Part shown: piece by piece, positions 8,171 to 17,956 of the stretch | How positions within the stretch are numbered: the first letter of the stretch is position 1 | Layout of the letters: each line of letters starts with the position of its first letter | Assembly (NCBI GenBank): GCA_902780025.1 | Contig: CACZDV010000004.1 | Coordinates: 1 to 64,000, forward strand | Length of the DNA: 64,000 nucleotides | Direction: 5' to 3' | Origin: an uncultured Prevotellaceae bacterium | Lineage (GTDB): Bacteria > Bacteroidota > Bacteroidia > Bacteroidales > Bacteroidaceae | The notes under the pieces: model-generated | The model's input: only the letters and a program-made list of their open reading frames with translations | The model's database searches: none | Told to the model about the DNA's origin: nothing | Program-made: the position numbers and the translations under genes

Positions 8171-9739
8171 ATGAAAAGGTTTCTATATATAACCATGTTG
8201 TTGGCAGCCTTCGGTGAGATGAAGGCGCAGGACTCGCTGTGGATACGCTATGACAACCGTTTCCAGGCTAACAAGGTGCTGGACATCAAGGGAGCCGACT
8301 CTATGGAGGTGAAGAGCGGACAGCTGAAGGTCTATCTAAATGATGGGAAGACGAGGTCGACGGCGCTGGCTGTGGACAAGTCGGCGGTGGTGTTTGCCAA
8401 TCCCGGCCGCTACCTGCTGAAGCCCGATACCTATAGCGGCACGAACTACGAGAACGCGGCTGCCAAGGAAGGCTATAACTTCGCCCACTCGCAGGAGAGT
8501 GAGCACTTCGTGGTGTTTTGGGACGTACGCTACGGTTCGAACCCTGCCAAGATACAATATCCCGGCGACGGCAACGTGGCCAATGCGAAGACCGTGCTCG
8601 ACATTGCCGAGAAATGCTGGAAGATGTATGCCGACGAGTTAGGTTTCATCGTCCCAGGACAATCGACCACTGATAAGTACAAGATACAGCTCTACATACC
8701 CTACCAGAAAGACTGGCGCGCCGACGCTTCGGGCACTAACGGTCAGGAGGCTGGCGGCACATGGAGTCTGACGGGCATCGGCCACTTCAATCCCTGGGCG
8801 GCTATTGCCCGTGGCGGCCATACCGTAGCCCATGAGGTGGGACACACGTTCCAATACCTTGTCTCGGCTGACTTGGGCACCGATGCCGGTTACCATCAGG
8901 ACCGCGGATGGCGCTGGGGCTGGGGCGGCGGTAACGATAATAGCTGGTGGGAGAGTTGTGCCGACTGGCAGGCCTACCAGATATTCCCCGATCGCCAGTT
9001 TACTGACGGCGAGTACTTCGAGCAGCACTTAGACCAGCACTACCTGAACCTGCTGCACGAGGATTGGCGCTATGCCTGCTGTTACATTCACGACTGGTGG
9101 GCCATGAAGTACGGACGTGACTTCATCGGACGGATGTGGCGCGAGACGAAGCCCAACGAAGACCCCATCCAGACCTATATCCGTATGAACAAGCTGACGC
9201 AGGCGAAGTTCTGCGACGAACTGATGGAGGGATATATGCGCATGGCCACATGGGACATCGACGGAGTGCGCGACCGTGCCAAGCAACGCATAGGTCAGCA
9301 TAAGAATTTCCTGAAGGCCAAGAACGCCACCGAGCGTATCTACACCACACAGCCCGCCACCTGCATCCAGAACTACGGCTATCATATTACAAGAATGCAA
9401 CGGCCTGCGGCTGGTACCGTAGTCAAGGCTCACTTCAAGGGACTGACCGATGCCGAGGGCTATCATTACGTCTATAAGAACCGTGCCGGCTGGCGCTACG
9501 CTTTCGTGGCTATGAGCAGCGATGGTACCCGCACCTATGGTGAGGTGAAGGCCGACAAGGAAGGCACGGCTGAGTTGACCGTCCCTGATAAATGTAGCTA
9601 TCTGTTCTTCGTCGTCATGGGTGCTCCCACCCAGCATTGGCCACACCCCTGGACCAGTGGCAAGGCCAGCAGCGACTGGTCGCAGAACAACGAACAGTGG
9701 CCCTACGAGGTGCAGTTCGAGGAGACCAAACCAATGTGA
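8171..9739 (+). CDS. Secreted DUF6055-type putative metallopeptidase
   Basis: 522 residues. Signal peptide to about residue 20 (GEMKAQ). From about residue 100 the sequence has the DUF6055 layout: EHFVVFWDVRYG, then HTVAHEVGHTFQYL with HExxH at 221-225, followed by a Trp/Gly-rich stretch and WWESCADWQAYQIFP, whose Glu and Asp could complete a zinc site. A C-terminal beta domain of about 150 residues follows, without the short secretion tail. Family knowledge: DUF6055 is metallopeptidase-like, with substrate unknown. It lies 4 nt behind the secreted protein at 7147 and the two are very likely one operon. Confidence 0.8.
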   Translation: MKRFLYITMLLAAFGEMKAQDSLWIRYDNRFQANKVLDIKGADSMEVKSGQLKVYLNDGKTRSTALAVDKSAVVFANPGRYLLKPDTYSGTNYENAAAKEGYNFAHSQESEHFVVFWDVRYGSNPAKIQYPGDGNVANAKTVLDIAEKCWKMYADELGFIVPGQSTTDKYKIQLYIPYQKDWRADASGTNGQEAGGTWSLTGIGHFNPWAAIARGGHTVAHEVGHTFQYLVSADLGTDAGYHQDRGWRWGWGGGNDNSWWESCADWQAYQIFPDRQFTDGEYFEQHLDQHYLNLLHEDWRYACCYIHDWWAMKYGRDFIGRMWRETKPNEDPIQTYIRMNKLTQAKFCDELMEGYMRMATWDIDGVRDRAKQRIGQHKNFLKAKNATERIYTTQPATCIQNYGYHITRMQRPAAGTVVKAHFKGLTDAEGYHYVYKNRAGWRYAFVAMSSDGTRTYGEVKADKEGTAELTVPDKCSYLFFVVMGAPTQHWPHPWTSGKASSDWSQNNEQWPYEVQFEETKPM

Positions 9740-9785
9740 TGAACTTTTATACTCTATAATTACAAATCAAAAAACTATTAGTATT

Positions 9786-10589
9786 ATGGCAAACTTGTTT
9801 TCATTAGAAGGTAAGAACGCGTGGATTACCGGCGCATCTTACGGTATCGGTTTCAACATCGCCAAGGCTTTCGTGGCTGCCGGCGCCAAGACCATCATCT
9901 TTAACGACATCAACGAGGCTGCCCTGCAGCGCGGCTTGGACAACTACAAGGAAGCAGGCATCCAGAACGTCAAGGGCTACGTTTGCGACGTTACCAACGA
10001 AGAGGCTGTCAAGGACTTGGTCAACAAGATTCATGAGGAAGTGGGACAGATTGACATTCTGGTCAACAATGCCGGTATCATCAAGCGCATCCCCATGCAT
10101 GAGATGAAGCGCGCCGAATTCCAACAGGTCATCGACATCGACCTCGTCGGACCGTTCATCTGCTCCAGCGCCGTCATTCCTGAGATGATGGAGCGTCGCG
10201 AGGGTAAGATCATCAACATCTGCTCGATGATGTCCGAACTGGGTCGCGAGACTGTCAGCGCCTACGCTGCCGCCAAGGGTGGTCTGAAGATGCTCACAAG
10301 AAATATCTGCTCGGAGTATGGTGAGTATAACATCCAATGTAACGGCATTGGCCCGGGTTATATCGCCACACCGCAGACTGCTCCACTGCGTGAGCGCCAG
10401 CCCGACGGCAGCCGCCATCCGTTCGACTCATTCATCTGTGCCAAGACGCCGGCCGGCCGTTGGCTCGACCCGTCAGAGTTAGGAGGTCCTGCCGTGTTCC
10501 TCGCCTCACACGCCAGTGACGCCGTCAACGGTCATGTGCTCTACGTCGACGGCGGTATTCTGGCCTATATCGGCAAACAGCCTAAGTAA
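9786..10589 (+). CDS. SDR-family oxidoreductase, gluconate 5-dehydrogenase-like
   Basis: 267 residues from ATG 9786. Classical short-chain dehydrogenase: TGASYGIG nucleotide loop (15-22), NNAG (94-97), catalytic Ser about 147, Tyr160 and Lys164 (YAAAK), and a PGYIATPQT segment. Overall it resembles the gluconate 5-dehydrogenase/KduD group, which interconverts keto-sugar acids using NAD(P)H in the cytoplasm. It follows the DUF6055 gene by 46 nt and overlaps nrdD by 8 nt at its 3' end (convergent). No uronate or gluconate genes are nearby to fix the substrate. Confidence 0.85.
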   Translation: MANLFSLEGKNAWITGASYGIGFNIAKAFVAAGAKTIIFNDINEAALQRGLDNYKEAGIQNVKGYVCDVTNEEAVKDLVNKIHEEVGQIDILVNNAGIIKRIPMHEMKRAEFQQVIDIDLVGPFICSSAVIPEMMERREGKIINICSMMSELGRETVSAYAAAKGGLKMLTRNICSEYGEYNIQCNGIGPGYIATPQTAPLRERQPDGSRHPFDSFICAKTPAGRWLDPSELGGPAVFLASHASDAVNGHVLYVDGGILAYIGKQPK

Positions 10590-12816
10590 AGAGATCTTGC
10601 GAACCGTGGTCGATATGCGTCACACGGTCGTTCAGTTCGGCCAACTTGCCGCTGTTCCAGCGGTCAGTAGTGCCAACGAGGTAGCCCGTAATGCGTTGCA
10701 GCTTGTCAATATTCCTGCTGCCGCATTTCGGGCATACTTCTAAGTGGTCGGCAGCATTCTCGTAGCCACAGTCCATGCAGCGGTTGCGGTTGTGGTTGAC
10801 CGAGCCGTAGCCCATGTCGAGGCGGTCCATCATGTCGACTACCGACATGATGACCTGCGGATTGTGGGTGGCATCGCCGTCAATCTCGACGTAGAAGATG
10901 TGGCCGCCGCGAGTCAGGTTATGGTAGGGCGCCTCGACCTCGGCCTTGTGGCGGGCCGAGCACTTGTAGTAGACGGGCACGTGGTTAGAGTTAGTGTAGT
11001 AGTCACGGTCGGTGATGCCCTTCAGCACTCCGAACTCCTTGCGGTCGCGCTTGGTGAAGCGGCCGGCCAGTCCCTCGGCGGGCGTGGCCAATACAGAATA
11101 GTTATGATGATAGCGCTCGCAGAACTCATTGATGCGGTCGCGCATATACGTTACGATCTTCAGTCCCAGTTCCTGTGCCTCTTCCGACTCTCCGTGGTGC
11201 TTGCCGATGAGGGCAACCAGGCATTCGGCCAGTCCGATGAAGCCGATACCTAATGTTCCCTGATTAATAACGCTCTCAATAGTATCGGTCGGGCCTAACT
11301 TGTCAGCACCTATCCAAAGACTCTTCATCAACAGGGGGAACTGCTTGGCGAAGGCTGTCTTCTGGAATTGGTAGCGGTCGTCCAGCTGCTTGGCTGTCAC
11401 TTCCAACATGTGGTCGAGCTTGGCAAAGAACTGTCCAATGCGCTGCTGCTGATCCTCAATGCCCATACATTCGATGGCCAGCTTCACGATGTTGATGGTA
11501 GAAAAACTGAGGTTGCCGCGTCCGATGCTGGTCTTCGGGCCAAAACGGTTCTCGAAGACGCGAGTGCGACAGCCCATCGTGGCCACCTCGTGCAGATAGC
11601 GCTTCGGGTCGTCGGCGCGCCAGTCAGCATCCTGGTTGAACGAGGCGTCGAGGTTCAGGAAGTTGGGGAAGAATCTTCGGGCCGTCACCTTGCAAGCCAG
11701 TTGGTAGAGGTCGAAGTTGCGGTCTTCGGGCAGGTAGTTCACGCCACGCTTCTTCTTCCATATCTGAATGGGGAAGATAGCCGTCTCACCATTGCCTACG
11801 CCTTCGTAGGTGGAGAGCAGAATCTCGCGCATGATGCAACGTCCTTCCGCGCTCGTGTCCGTACCATAATTAATAGAAGAGAAGACCACCTGGTTGCCAC
11901 CACGTGAGTGGATGGTATTCATATTGTGGATGAAAGCCTCCATCGCCTGATGTACACGCCCCACGGTCTTGTTGATGGCGTGTTGCTGGGCGCGCTCACG
12001 GCCCGACAGTCCGTCGAGGGGCTTCTTCAGGTAGTCTATCAGCGGCTCGTCGTATAGGTTCTTGTAGTCCTCCCCATTCAAATCCTCCAGTGCCTTCAGC
12101 TCCTCTATATAGGTCATACGCACATAGGGAGCCAGATAGAAGTCGAAGGCAGGGATAGCCTGACCACCGTGCATCTCGTTCTGGGCGCATTCCATCGAGA
12201 TGCAGGCAAGTACCGAGGCCGTCTCAATGCGCTTGGCGGGTCGGCTGGCTCCATGTCCTGCTATGAAGCCACAGGTCAGGATATTGTCCAAGGGGTGCTG
12301 AACGCAGGTCAGCGACTTGGTGGGGTAGTAGTCTTTATCGTGTATATGCAGGTAGTTATGTGCTACGGCATCGCGGCTCTCCTCAGAGAGCAGATAGTCG
12401 TCGACAAAGGGCTTGGTGGTCTCCGATGCGAACTTCATCATCATGCCCGCCGGGGTGTCGGCGTTCATATTGGCATTCTCACGGGTGACGTCATTGTTCT
12501 TGATGTTGACGATATCGAGGAATATTTCGCGGGTCTTGGCCTTACGGGCAATGGAGCGCTGGTTGCGGTAAGCGATATATCGCTGAGCCACATCTTTGCG
12601 GCTCGACTTCATCAGTTCCACTTCCACCAAGTCCTGGATGGCTTCCACCGTCATCTGGTCATCACCGCGCTGTGCTATGCGATCGGTAATCTGGTAGAGT
12701 AGTCGCTCGTCCTCACCTTTGTCGGTATGTAACATGGCCTTACGGATAGCAGCCATGATCTTCTGCTCGTTAAAGCCCACAATGCGTCCGTCGCGCTTAA
12801 CAACTGTCTGTATCAT
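10582..12816 (-). CDS. nrdD: Anaerobic (class III) ribonucleoside-triphosphate reductase
   Basis: 744 residues. An N-terminal ATP-cone (IQTVVKRDGRIVGFNEQKIM), the glycyl-radical barrel, a zinc site (RCMDCGYENA...CPKCGS) and the radical loop RITGYLVGTTDRWN with the radical on Gly711. It reduces NTPs to dNTPs without oxygen, using formate as reductant in the family. An activase (NrdG) is required, yet none lies in this window, downstream or upstream. It has its own promoter box at 12861-12869. Confidence 0.95.
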   Translation of the reverse strand: MIQTVVKRDGRIVGFNEQKIMAAIRKAMLHTDKGEDERLLYQITDRIAQRGDDQMTVEAIQDLVEVELMKSSRKDVAQRYIAYRNQRSIARKAKTREIFLDIVNIKNNDVTRENANMNADTPAGMMMKFASETTKPFVDDYLLSEESRDAVAHNYLHIHDKDYYPTKSLTCVQHPLDNILTCGFIAGHGASRPAKRIETASVLACISMECAQNEMHGGQAIPAFDFYLAPYVRMTYIEELKALEDLNGEDYKNLYDEPLIDYLKKPLDGLSGRERAQQHAINKTVGRVHQAMEAFIHNMNTIHSRGGNQVVFSSINYGTDTSAEGRCIMREILLSTYEGVGNGETAIFPIQIWKKKRGVNYLPEDRNFDLYQLACKVTARRFFPNFLNLDASFNQDADWRADDPKRYLHEVATMGCRTRVFENRFGPKTSIGRGNLSFSTINIVKLAIECMGIEDQQQRIGQFFAKLDHMLEVTAKQLDDRYQFQKTAFAKQFPLLMKSLWIGADKLGPTDTIESVINQGTLGIGFIGLAECLVALIGKHHGESEEAQELGLKIVTYMRDRINEFCERYHHNYSVLATPAEGLAGRFTKRDRKEFGVLKGITDRDYYTNSNHVPVYYKCSARHKAEVEAPYHNLTRGGHIFYVEIDGDATHNPQVIMSVVDMMDRLDMGYGSVNHNRNRCMDCGYENAADHLEVCPKCGSRNIDKLQRITGYLVGTTDRWNSGKLAELNDRVTHIDHGSQDLFT

Positions 12817-12860
12817 ATATTAGTATTAAAGCTTAAAGATGGTTTTAGATTTTTGCGATT

Positions 12861-12869
12861 GCAAAGATA
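12861..12869 (-). promoter_or_regulatory. Promoter box of nrdD
   Basis: The minus strand reads TATCTTTGC, 44 nt before the nrdD ATG. Confidence 0.7.
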
Positions 12870-12947
12870 CTACTTTTTTGCGTAACTCGTATGGCTTGGA
12901 AAACTTTTCTCGCGTTAATAAATGTCAAGTCATTGGGGCGTAACACA

Positions 12948-13712
12948 TTAGCGCAAACGGAATGCTTCGCGGGTCATTTCCACCGCGAGGGTGACCTTCC
13001 GGAACTTTCGGAAGGAGAGGTATTCCATTCCTTGGTGGGGGCGGTTGGTACCCCAGGAGTTTTTCATGATAAAGTACTTATTGTCAGCGTCATCATGAGC
13101 TATACCGACGATGGCCATAGCGTGACCGCTACTCTCCCAGCAGACACCACGATGGTGGCGCACGGCACGTTCAGTCTTCACCAACAGCGTATCGATAGGT
13201 ACATTGAGGAAACGCTGGTGCAGCCAGTTGTCGGGCACGTCAAGTTCCACTTCCTCGTAGTAGGGAGCATCGTCGGTGCTGGTCAGACAGATGTATTCAT
13301 CGGGGGCACAGACACTACGTGCAAACTCCTGTGGCGTGTATTCGGCGCCGAGCATGAAGACAAAGCGTGGGGCAGGGGCATCGGCGCTACGCATGGCGTC
13401 GTAGGCCACGATGCCGTGTTTCTGTATCAGACTGATAAGGGTGGCACCCATGCCGCGCTTCGACTCAGGAGCCTCCGGCTCGCGTTCCAGCATCTTTTCT
13501 ATATAGGTGGGCGACAGGTTGACGGAGTCGCCCCAGCGCAGGTGTTCGGTCTCAATGGCAGCCAGCATGGCATAGGCCCAACACAACTGGCTCTTGCCCT
13601 GATCCTTGATGGGCGTCATGCGGTTCAGAACCTCATGGGTGTAATGTTTCGGTGGCTGTTGTGAGCAGCCGATCATCACCACAAGGCAAAAACAGAAAAG
13701 GAGTTGCTTCAT
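12948..13712 (-). CDS. Papain-family (C1) peptidase lipoprotein
   Basis: 254 residues. Lipobox VMIGC with lipidation Cys16, so the protein should be anchored outside the cytoplasmic membrane. Papain-fold residues are complete: Gln38 and Cys44 in IKDQGKSQLCWAYA, His197 in SSGHAMAIVG, Asn218 in KNSWG. The length is close to a mature catalytic domain, without an obvious prodomain. It overlaps the upstream phosphatase gene by 4 nt (ATGA), so it is translated with it. Function outside general proteolysis cannot be told. Confidence 0.88.
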   Translation of the reverse strand: MKQLLFCFCLVVMIGCSQQPPKHYTHEVLNRMTPIKDQGKSQLCWAYAMLAAIETEHLRWGDSVNLSPTYIEKMLEREPEAPESKRGMGATLISLIQKHGIVAYDAMRSADAPAPRFVFMLGAEYTPQEFARSVCAPDEYICLTSTDDAPYYEEVELDVPDNWLHQRFLNVPIDTLLVKTERAVRHHRGVCWESSGHAMAIVGIAHDDADNKYFIMKNSWGTNRPHQGMEYLSFRKFRKVTLAVEMTREAFRLR

Positions 13713-14995
13713 TGATACCGTTCAAGTTTTTCCAAACAGTAACGGCGGAAGTCGGTCCAATGGTAGTAGGGCGCACTGTCTGTGGGAATGGGCAGCGTGG
13801 CTTCTTGCTCATTAAGCAACACTTTCAACAGCACGTCCTTGTCCTTCGGGTTGCTGCGGTAGAAGACGAACTGCACGTTGGAACCCATAGGGAAGACGCT
13901 GGAGCACCACCAGCCTTTCTCCTCCAATTCGTCCAGGTTGTCGGTCTCCAAGTCATAACCATTGATGCCGAGCAGACATACCAAGGGCAGCAGTACCGTC
14001 TCGTGGCCGTAGCGCAACTGGGCACCGGGTTGCTTGAGCTGCAGGCAGCTGTCGGCATCGGCAATGAGCTGGCGCAACAACCACTGCTGACTGTAGGGCT
14101 GGCGACTGCCGTTCAGCTTGCAGGCTCCGTGCTGGATATACCAGAGGGCATTGTCTATCTGCCACATCAGGTAGAGCTCATCAATCAGGAAGAGGTCTCT
14201 CAGATACGTGTTCTGGGATAGATGGGTGTTCAACTGAAAGAGTCCCATCTTCATCAGGTAGTAGTTGAAGTGTTCCTCGTCTACAATCTCCTTCACGATG
14301 TCAGGATTCTTGAAAATCAGTTCCATCAGTCGGCTGTTACCCATGCGGCTGGCCGTGTAGTCGTCGTAAGCTTTCTGGGCCTCAGGAGTCATATACTTCT
14401 TCCTGAACCTGTTGTCCTGATGGTTCATGTAGTGCATGGTACGCTTCGATGCCTCCATCGAAAACTGGAGGTTGGGTTCTACCTGCAGCATCTCTGTGAT
14501 GGCCGTTCCCATTGACTCTATGCAGCGCGGTACGGTGGTGCTGATGGCTTTCACCCTGGCTCCTGGACAGAATATCTCTGGGAACCGCTCTACCAAGCGA
14601 CGTCCTATCTTGCGGTGCTGTTCCTTGCCGTAAGTGGTCAGCTCGCCCCATCGGTCTTCCGTGTCGGCCATGATGATCTGGATTTCGTCCAATACCCGTT
14701 GCCCCGTCTGTGTCAGTTCGTCCACGCTGTCGGCATGAAGCATCATACGGTAGGGAATATCAAAGCCCGAGCGGTTGCTGATGTATCGTGAACCGTGACG
14801 GCCGTAATGACTGAGGTAGAACGGCTTTTTGCCGGCAGGTGCAGGCGTCAGGTTGTCGGGGATGCTGTCAGGATAAGTATTATAGTTACATGAGGCGTAT
14901 GCCAGCTTCTCGCGGATAAGGTCTCTCACCTTCTGTGCTTTTGAAGGCGAAAGGGCGAGCAGGAAGAATGTGATAAGTATAGCAATCTGTCTCAT
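13709..14995 (-). CDS. Secreted histidine-type phosphatase (acid phosphatase/phytase clade)
   Basis: 428 residues, signal peptide to about residue 20 (SPSKAQ). The phosphohistidine motif is intact: YGRHGSRYI with RHG at 66-68 and Arg70. A second Arg lies in STTVPRCIESM, and the distal catalytic segment reads LRYGHETVLLPL (HE in place of the usual HD or HAE). These enzymes hydrolyse phosphomonoesters such as phytate or sugar phosphates in the periplasm. It sits 4 nt behind a paralogue that lacks the catalytic residues. Confidence 0.88.
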   Translation of the reverse strand: MRQIAILITFFLLALSPSKAQKVRDLIREKLAYASCNYNTYPDSIPDNLTPAPAGKKPFYLSHYGRHGSRYISNRSGFDIPYRMMLHADSVDELTQTGQRVLDEIQIIMADTEDRWGELTTYGKEQHRKIGRRLVERFPEIFCPGARVKAISTTVPRCIESMGTAITEMLQVEPNLQFSMEASKRTMHYMNHQDNRFRKKYMTPEAQKAYDDYTASRMGNSRLMELIFKNPDIVKEIVDEEHFNYYLMKMGLFQLNTHLSQNTYLRDLFLIDELYLMWQIDNALWYIQHGACKLNGSRQPYSQQWLLRQLIADADSCLQLKQPGAQLRYGHETVLLPLVCLLGINGYDLETDNLDELEEKGWWCSSVFPMGSNVQFVFYRSNPKDKDVLLKVLLNEQEATLPIPTDSAPYYHWTDFRRYCLEKLERYQ

Positions 14996-14999
14996 GTCG

Positions 15000-16328
15000 T
15001 CATCTGTTGTTTTGGTTACCGTTGAATCTCAGGTTCTCATAGCGGTAAAGCTTGCGCAGGTAATAGTATTTTACGTCACGCCAATGGTAATAGGGCGCAC
15101 AGTCGGTATAGATAGGCAGCCGGGCTTCCTTTCCATTGAGTAGCACCTTGACCAGCACGTCGGGGTCTCCACGCTCACTGCGGTAGTGTATCATGACAAT
15201 GCTACCACCCTTGGGAGCAATGCGATAGTTAGCCCAGCCTAAATGCTCAAGCGAGTCGAGGTTGCTGGTCTGTACGCCACAGTCGTCGAGCTCCATGAGG
15301 CAGGCCAGTGCCATAATCACTCTTTCTTTGGTATAGCGTGTATGCACAAGGGGAGCATAGCGGTTCAGCATGCTGTCGCCCATGTGTATCATATTCCTCA
15401 GCGTGGCGCGCTGCAGGTAGGGCTGATCACCACCATTCAGCTGACAGGCACCGTAGTTGATGTAGTCCCATACGTTCCGTTGGCGCCACATGTGGTACAG
15501 CTCATCAGGCGTGAAGATATCATAGAGCGTCACGCGACCGGCCAGTTCCGTATGCTGGATGCTGCCTGCCAGACGGAAAATCTGGCGGCTCAGTGTGGGT
15601 GGGTCGATAGTGGTAATAACGAAGTTCTGGTCTGTGAAGAGTGCCTCCATCAGTCTGTTCTCGTCAACCTGAAGGTCAGCAAAACGATTGTAAAGGACAA
15701 GCGTCAGCGAGTCGGTACGGCGGTTGGTCAGCGTCGGGTCAGAGGGATTCATAAAATTGGTCTCCCGATGTGTGGCGCGACTATTATAGTTGGAGAAGTG
15801 TTGCATGGCCGACAACTGAGCCATTGCATGCTCCATCGTCAGGATGCAGTGGTTTTCAACGATGCTGCGGCCGCTGTAGTATCCCTTTTCGGTAAAGACA
15901 TCGGGGAAGCGCTCTACCAGTTGACGCATCAGTTGGCGGCTCTGTTGGGCACCCTTTTCCGTCAGTTCGCCACTGCGGTTACGGGCATCCTCGCGCACCA
16001 GCTTGATACGGCGCAGCACGTCGCGGCCTAACTTCGTCAGTTTTCCTAAACTGTCGGCCTGGATGAAGACGGCGTAAGGCTTCTCGTAGTCTTCAGGCTG
16101 GAGCGAATAGTAGGACGCCGGACAACCGTAATGGTTGATATAGAAGGGCTTCTTGCCTCCAGGTACAGGGGTATCCTTCTCCTTTGTTACGGGCAGGGAA
16201 TAGAAGACACCTGCCGTGCGGTTCACGTCAGCCTTCAGTTCCTTGGCGACTGTCTGTGCCCATATCTCGGTGGTGCTGCCGACAAAAAAGATGGCGGCTA
16301 ATATCCGTAGCGTGAGTTTTTTCATCAT
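15000..16328 (-). CDS. Catalytically degenerate histidine-phosphatase paralogue (pseudoenzyme)
   Basis: 442 residues with signal peptide (ending EIWAQ). Co-linear with the neighbour at 13709: shared KKPFY..HYG, ELT..G.QQ.R, LVERFP, GACQLNG..QPY and APYYHW. But the catalytic motif RHGSR is replaced by CPASY (69-73), the STTVPRC segment by SIVENHC, and GHE by TKE. The frame is complete and the fold residues are kept, so this is a maintained protein, not a decaying gene. A binding or regulatory role is inferred. First gene of a three-gene operon. The promoter box lies only 10 nt before the first ATG (a second ATG is at 16325). Confidence 0.85.
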   Translation of the reverse strand: MMKKLTLRILAAIFFVGSTTEIWAQTVAKELKADVNRTAGVFYSLPVTKEKDTPVPGGKKPFYINHYGCPASYYSLQPEDYEKPYAVFIQADSLGKLTKLGRDVLRRIKLVREDARNRSGELTEKGAQQSRQLMRQLVERFPDVFTEKGYYSGRSIVENHCILTMEHAMAQLSAMQHFSNYNSRATHRETNFMNPSDPTLTNRRTDSLTLVLYNRFADLQVDENRLMEALFTDQNFVITTIDPPTLSRQIFRLAGSIQHTELAGRVTLYDIFTPDELYHMWRQRNVWDYINYGACQLNGGDQPYLQRATLRNMIHMGDSMLNRYAPLVHTRYTKERVIMALACLMELDDCGVQTSNLDSLEHLGWANYRIAPKGGSIVMIHYRSERGDPDVLVKVLLNGKEARLPIYTDCAPYYHWRDVKYYYLRKLYRYENLRFNGNQNNR

Positions 16329-16338
16329 TATTCCGGGT

Positions 16339-16431
16339 GCAAAGGTACAAAAAAGTGGGTATAAAGTAGAATAAGATACATTAAAAAATGCTTAATTATG
16401 CCGCTGTTACAAAAGTTTAGGGTAATTTTGC
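16339..16431. promoter_or_regulatory. Divergent promoter boxes for the phosphatase operon and the GH3 gene
   Basis: TACCTTTGC on the minus strand (16339-16347) and TAATTTTGC on the plus strand (16423-16431) point outward. Each lies about 10 nt from a start codon, so leaders would be very short. Confidence 0.65.
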
Positions 16432-16441
16432 ACCCAAATTC

Positions 16442-17956
16442 ATGCATGAAATGAGCTTAACAGGAATAGCGCGCAGGATTTTTCTGCAACGACAGAAAGA
16501 ACTGCAACGCCATATCAACGAGGGTGAGACGCTACAGCGCGAGGTGCTGAGCCGACTCGTCAGCAGAGCCAAGGATACGGAGTATGGCCTTGGCCATGCC
16601 TTTGCCGGCATCACGAATTATGAGCAGTTCGTCAGGCATATACCCGTCAACACCTATGAAGAATTGAAAGACAGCATCGACCGTATGCGCCACGGCGAGG
16701 AGAACGTATTATGGCCTGGCCGCGTAAAGTGGTATGCCAAGTCAAGTGGTACCACCAACGATAAGTCGAAGTTCATTCCGGTCAGCAGCGAGGGCTTGCA
16801 GCATATTCACTATGCCGGTGCCTTCGACACGGTGGCCCTTTACCTGCGTAACAACCCCCAAAGCCGTATCTTCGACGGTCGCGCCCTGATACTGGGAGGC
16901 AGTCATGCGCCTAACTACAACCTGCGGGACTCGTTGGTAGGTGACCTCAGTGCCATCCTTATCGAGAACATCAACCCGCTGGCCAACCTCGTGCGGGTGC
17001 CTAAGAAACAGACGGCTCTGCTCAGCGACTTCGAGGTGAAGCGCGACCGCATAGCCCACGAAGCCCTGAATAAGAACGTGACCAATATCTCGGGTGTCCC
17101 CTCATGGATGCTTTCCGTACTCGACCGCGTCATGGAGCTCAGTGGTAAGCAGCATTTGGAGGAGGTGTGGCCCAATATCGAGGTGTTCTTCCACGGCGGC
17201 GTGGCCTTTACACCCTACCGCCAGCAGTACGAGCGTCTCATCACGTCGCCCCGTATGCACTATATGGAGACCTACAACGCCAGCGAGGGCTTCTTCGGAC
17301 TGCAGGATGACCCCAGCGACAAGTCGATGCTGCTAATGCTCGACTACGATGTGTTCTATGAGTTCCAGGAGCTCTCCGGAGAAGACGGAGCACAAAATAT
17401 CGTACCACTCTGGGGCGTCGAACCGGGTAAGAACTATGCCATGCTGATTTCGACGTCATGCGGACTGTGGCGCTACATGATTGGCGACACCGTACGCTTC
17501 ACCTCCGTCAATCCCTATAAGTTCGTCATCTCAGGCCGCACGAAGTCATTCATCAATGCCTTCGGCGAAGAACTGATTGTCGACAACGCCGAGCAGGGAC
17601 TGGTCTACGCCTGTCAGCAGACAGGGGCAGAAGTCAGCGAGTATACGGCTGCACCCGTATTCATGGACGACCATGCCAAGTGCCGCCACCAGTGGCTCAT
17701 CGAGTTCAGCCGCCCGCCTCAGGACCTGCAGCAGTTTGCTGCCCTGCTCGACCAACGGCTGCAGACGGTGAACAGCGACTACGAGGCTAAGCGCTATAAG
17801 GATATTACCCTCCAGCCATTGGAGATCGTCGTCGCCCGTCCCGGCCTGTTCAACGACTGGCTGAAACTGCGCGGCAAGCTCGGCGGACAGCACAAGGTGC
17901 CACGGCTCAGCAACAGTCGCGAGCATATAGAACAACTCATCAAACTGAACGCATGA
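16442..17956 (+). CDS. GH3-type acyl-adenylating enzyme
   Basis: 504 residues, full length for bacterial members of the GH3 auxin-responsive promoter family. These belong to the ANL adenylating superfamily and join acids to amines through an acyl-AMP. Visible: the ATP loop YAKSSGTTNDKSKFIPVS (about 98-115), YNASEGFFGLQDD in mid-protein, MIGDTVRF and the hinge motif FVISGRTKSFINAFGEELI. ATG 16442 lies 10 nt behind the promoter box, and ATG 16451 is an equally good start. It overlaps the lipoprotein gene at 17953 by 4 nt. Natural substrate unknown. Confidence 0.88.
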   Translation: MHEMSLTGIARRIFLQRQKELQRHINEGETLQREVLSRLVSRAKDTEYGLGHAFAGITNYEQFVRHIPVNTYEELKDSIDRMRHGEENVLWPGRVKWYAKSSGTTNDKSKFIPVSSEGLQHIHYAGAFDTVALYLRNNPQSRIFDGRALILGGSHAPNYNLRDSLVGDLSAILIENINPLANLVRVPKKQTALLSDFEVKRDRIAHEALNKNVTNISGVPSWMLSVLDRVMELSGKQHLEEVWPNIEVFFHGGVAFTPYRQQYERLITSPRMHYMETYNASEGFFGLQDDPSDKSMLLMLDYDVFYEFQELSGEDGAQNIVPLWGVEPGKNYAMLISTSCGLWRYMIGDTVRFTSVNPYKFVISGRTKSFINAFGEELIVDNAEQGLVYACQQTGAEVSEYTAAPVFMDDHAKCRHQWLIEFSRPPQDLQQFAALLDQRLQTVNSDYEAKRYKDITLQPLEIVVARPGLFNDWLKLRGKLGGQHKVPRLSNSREHIEQLIKLNA

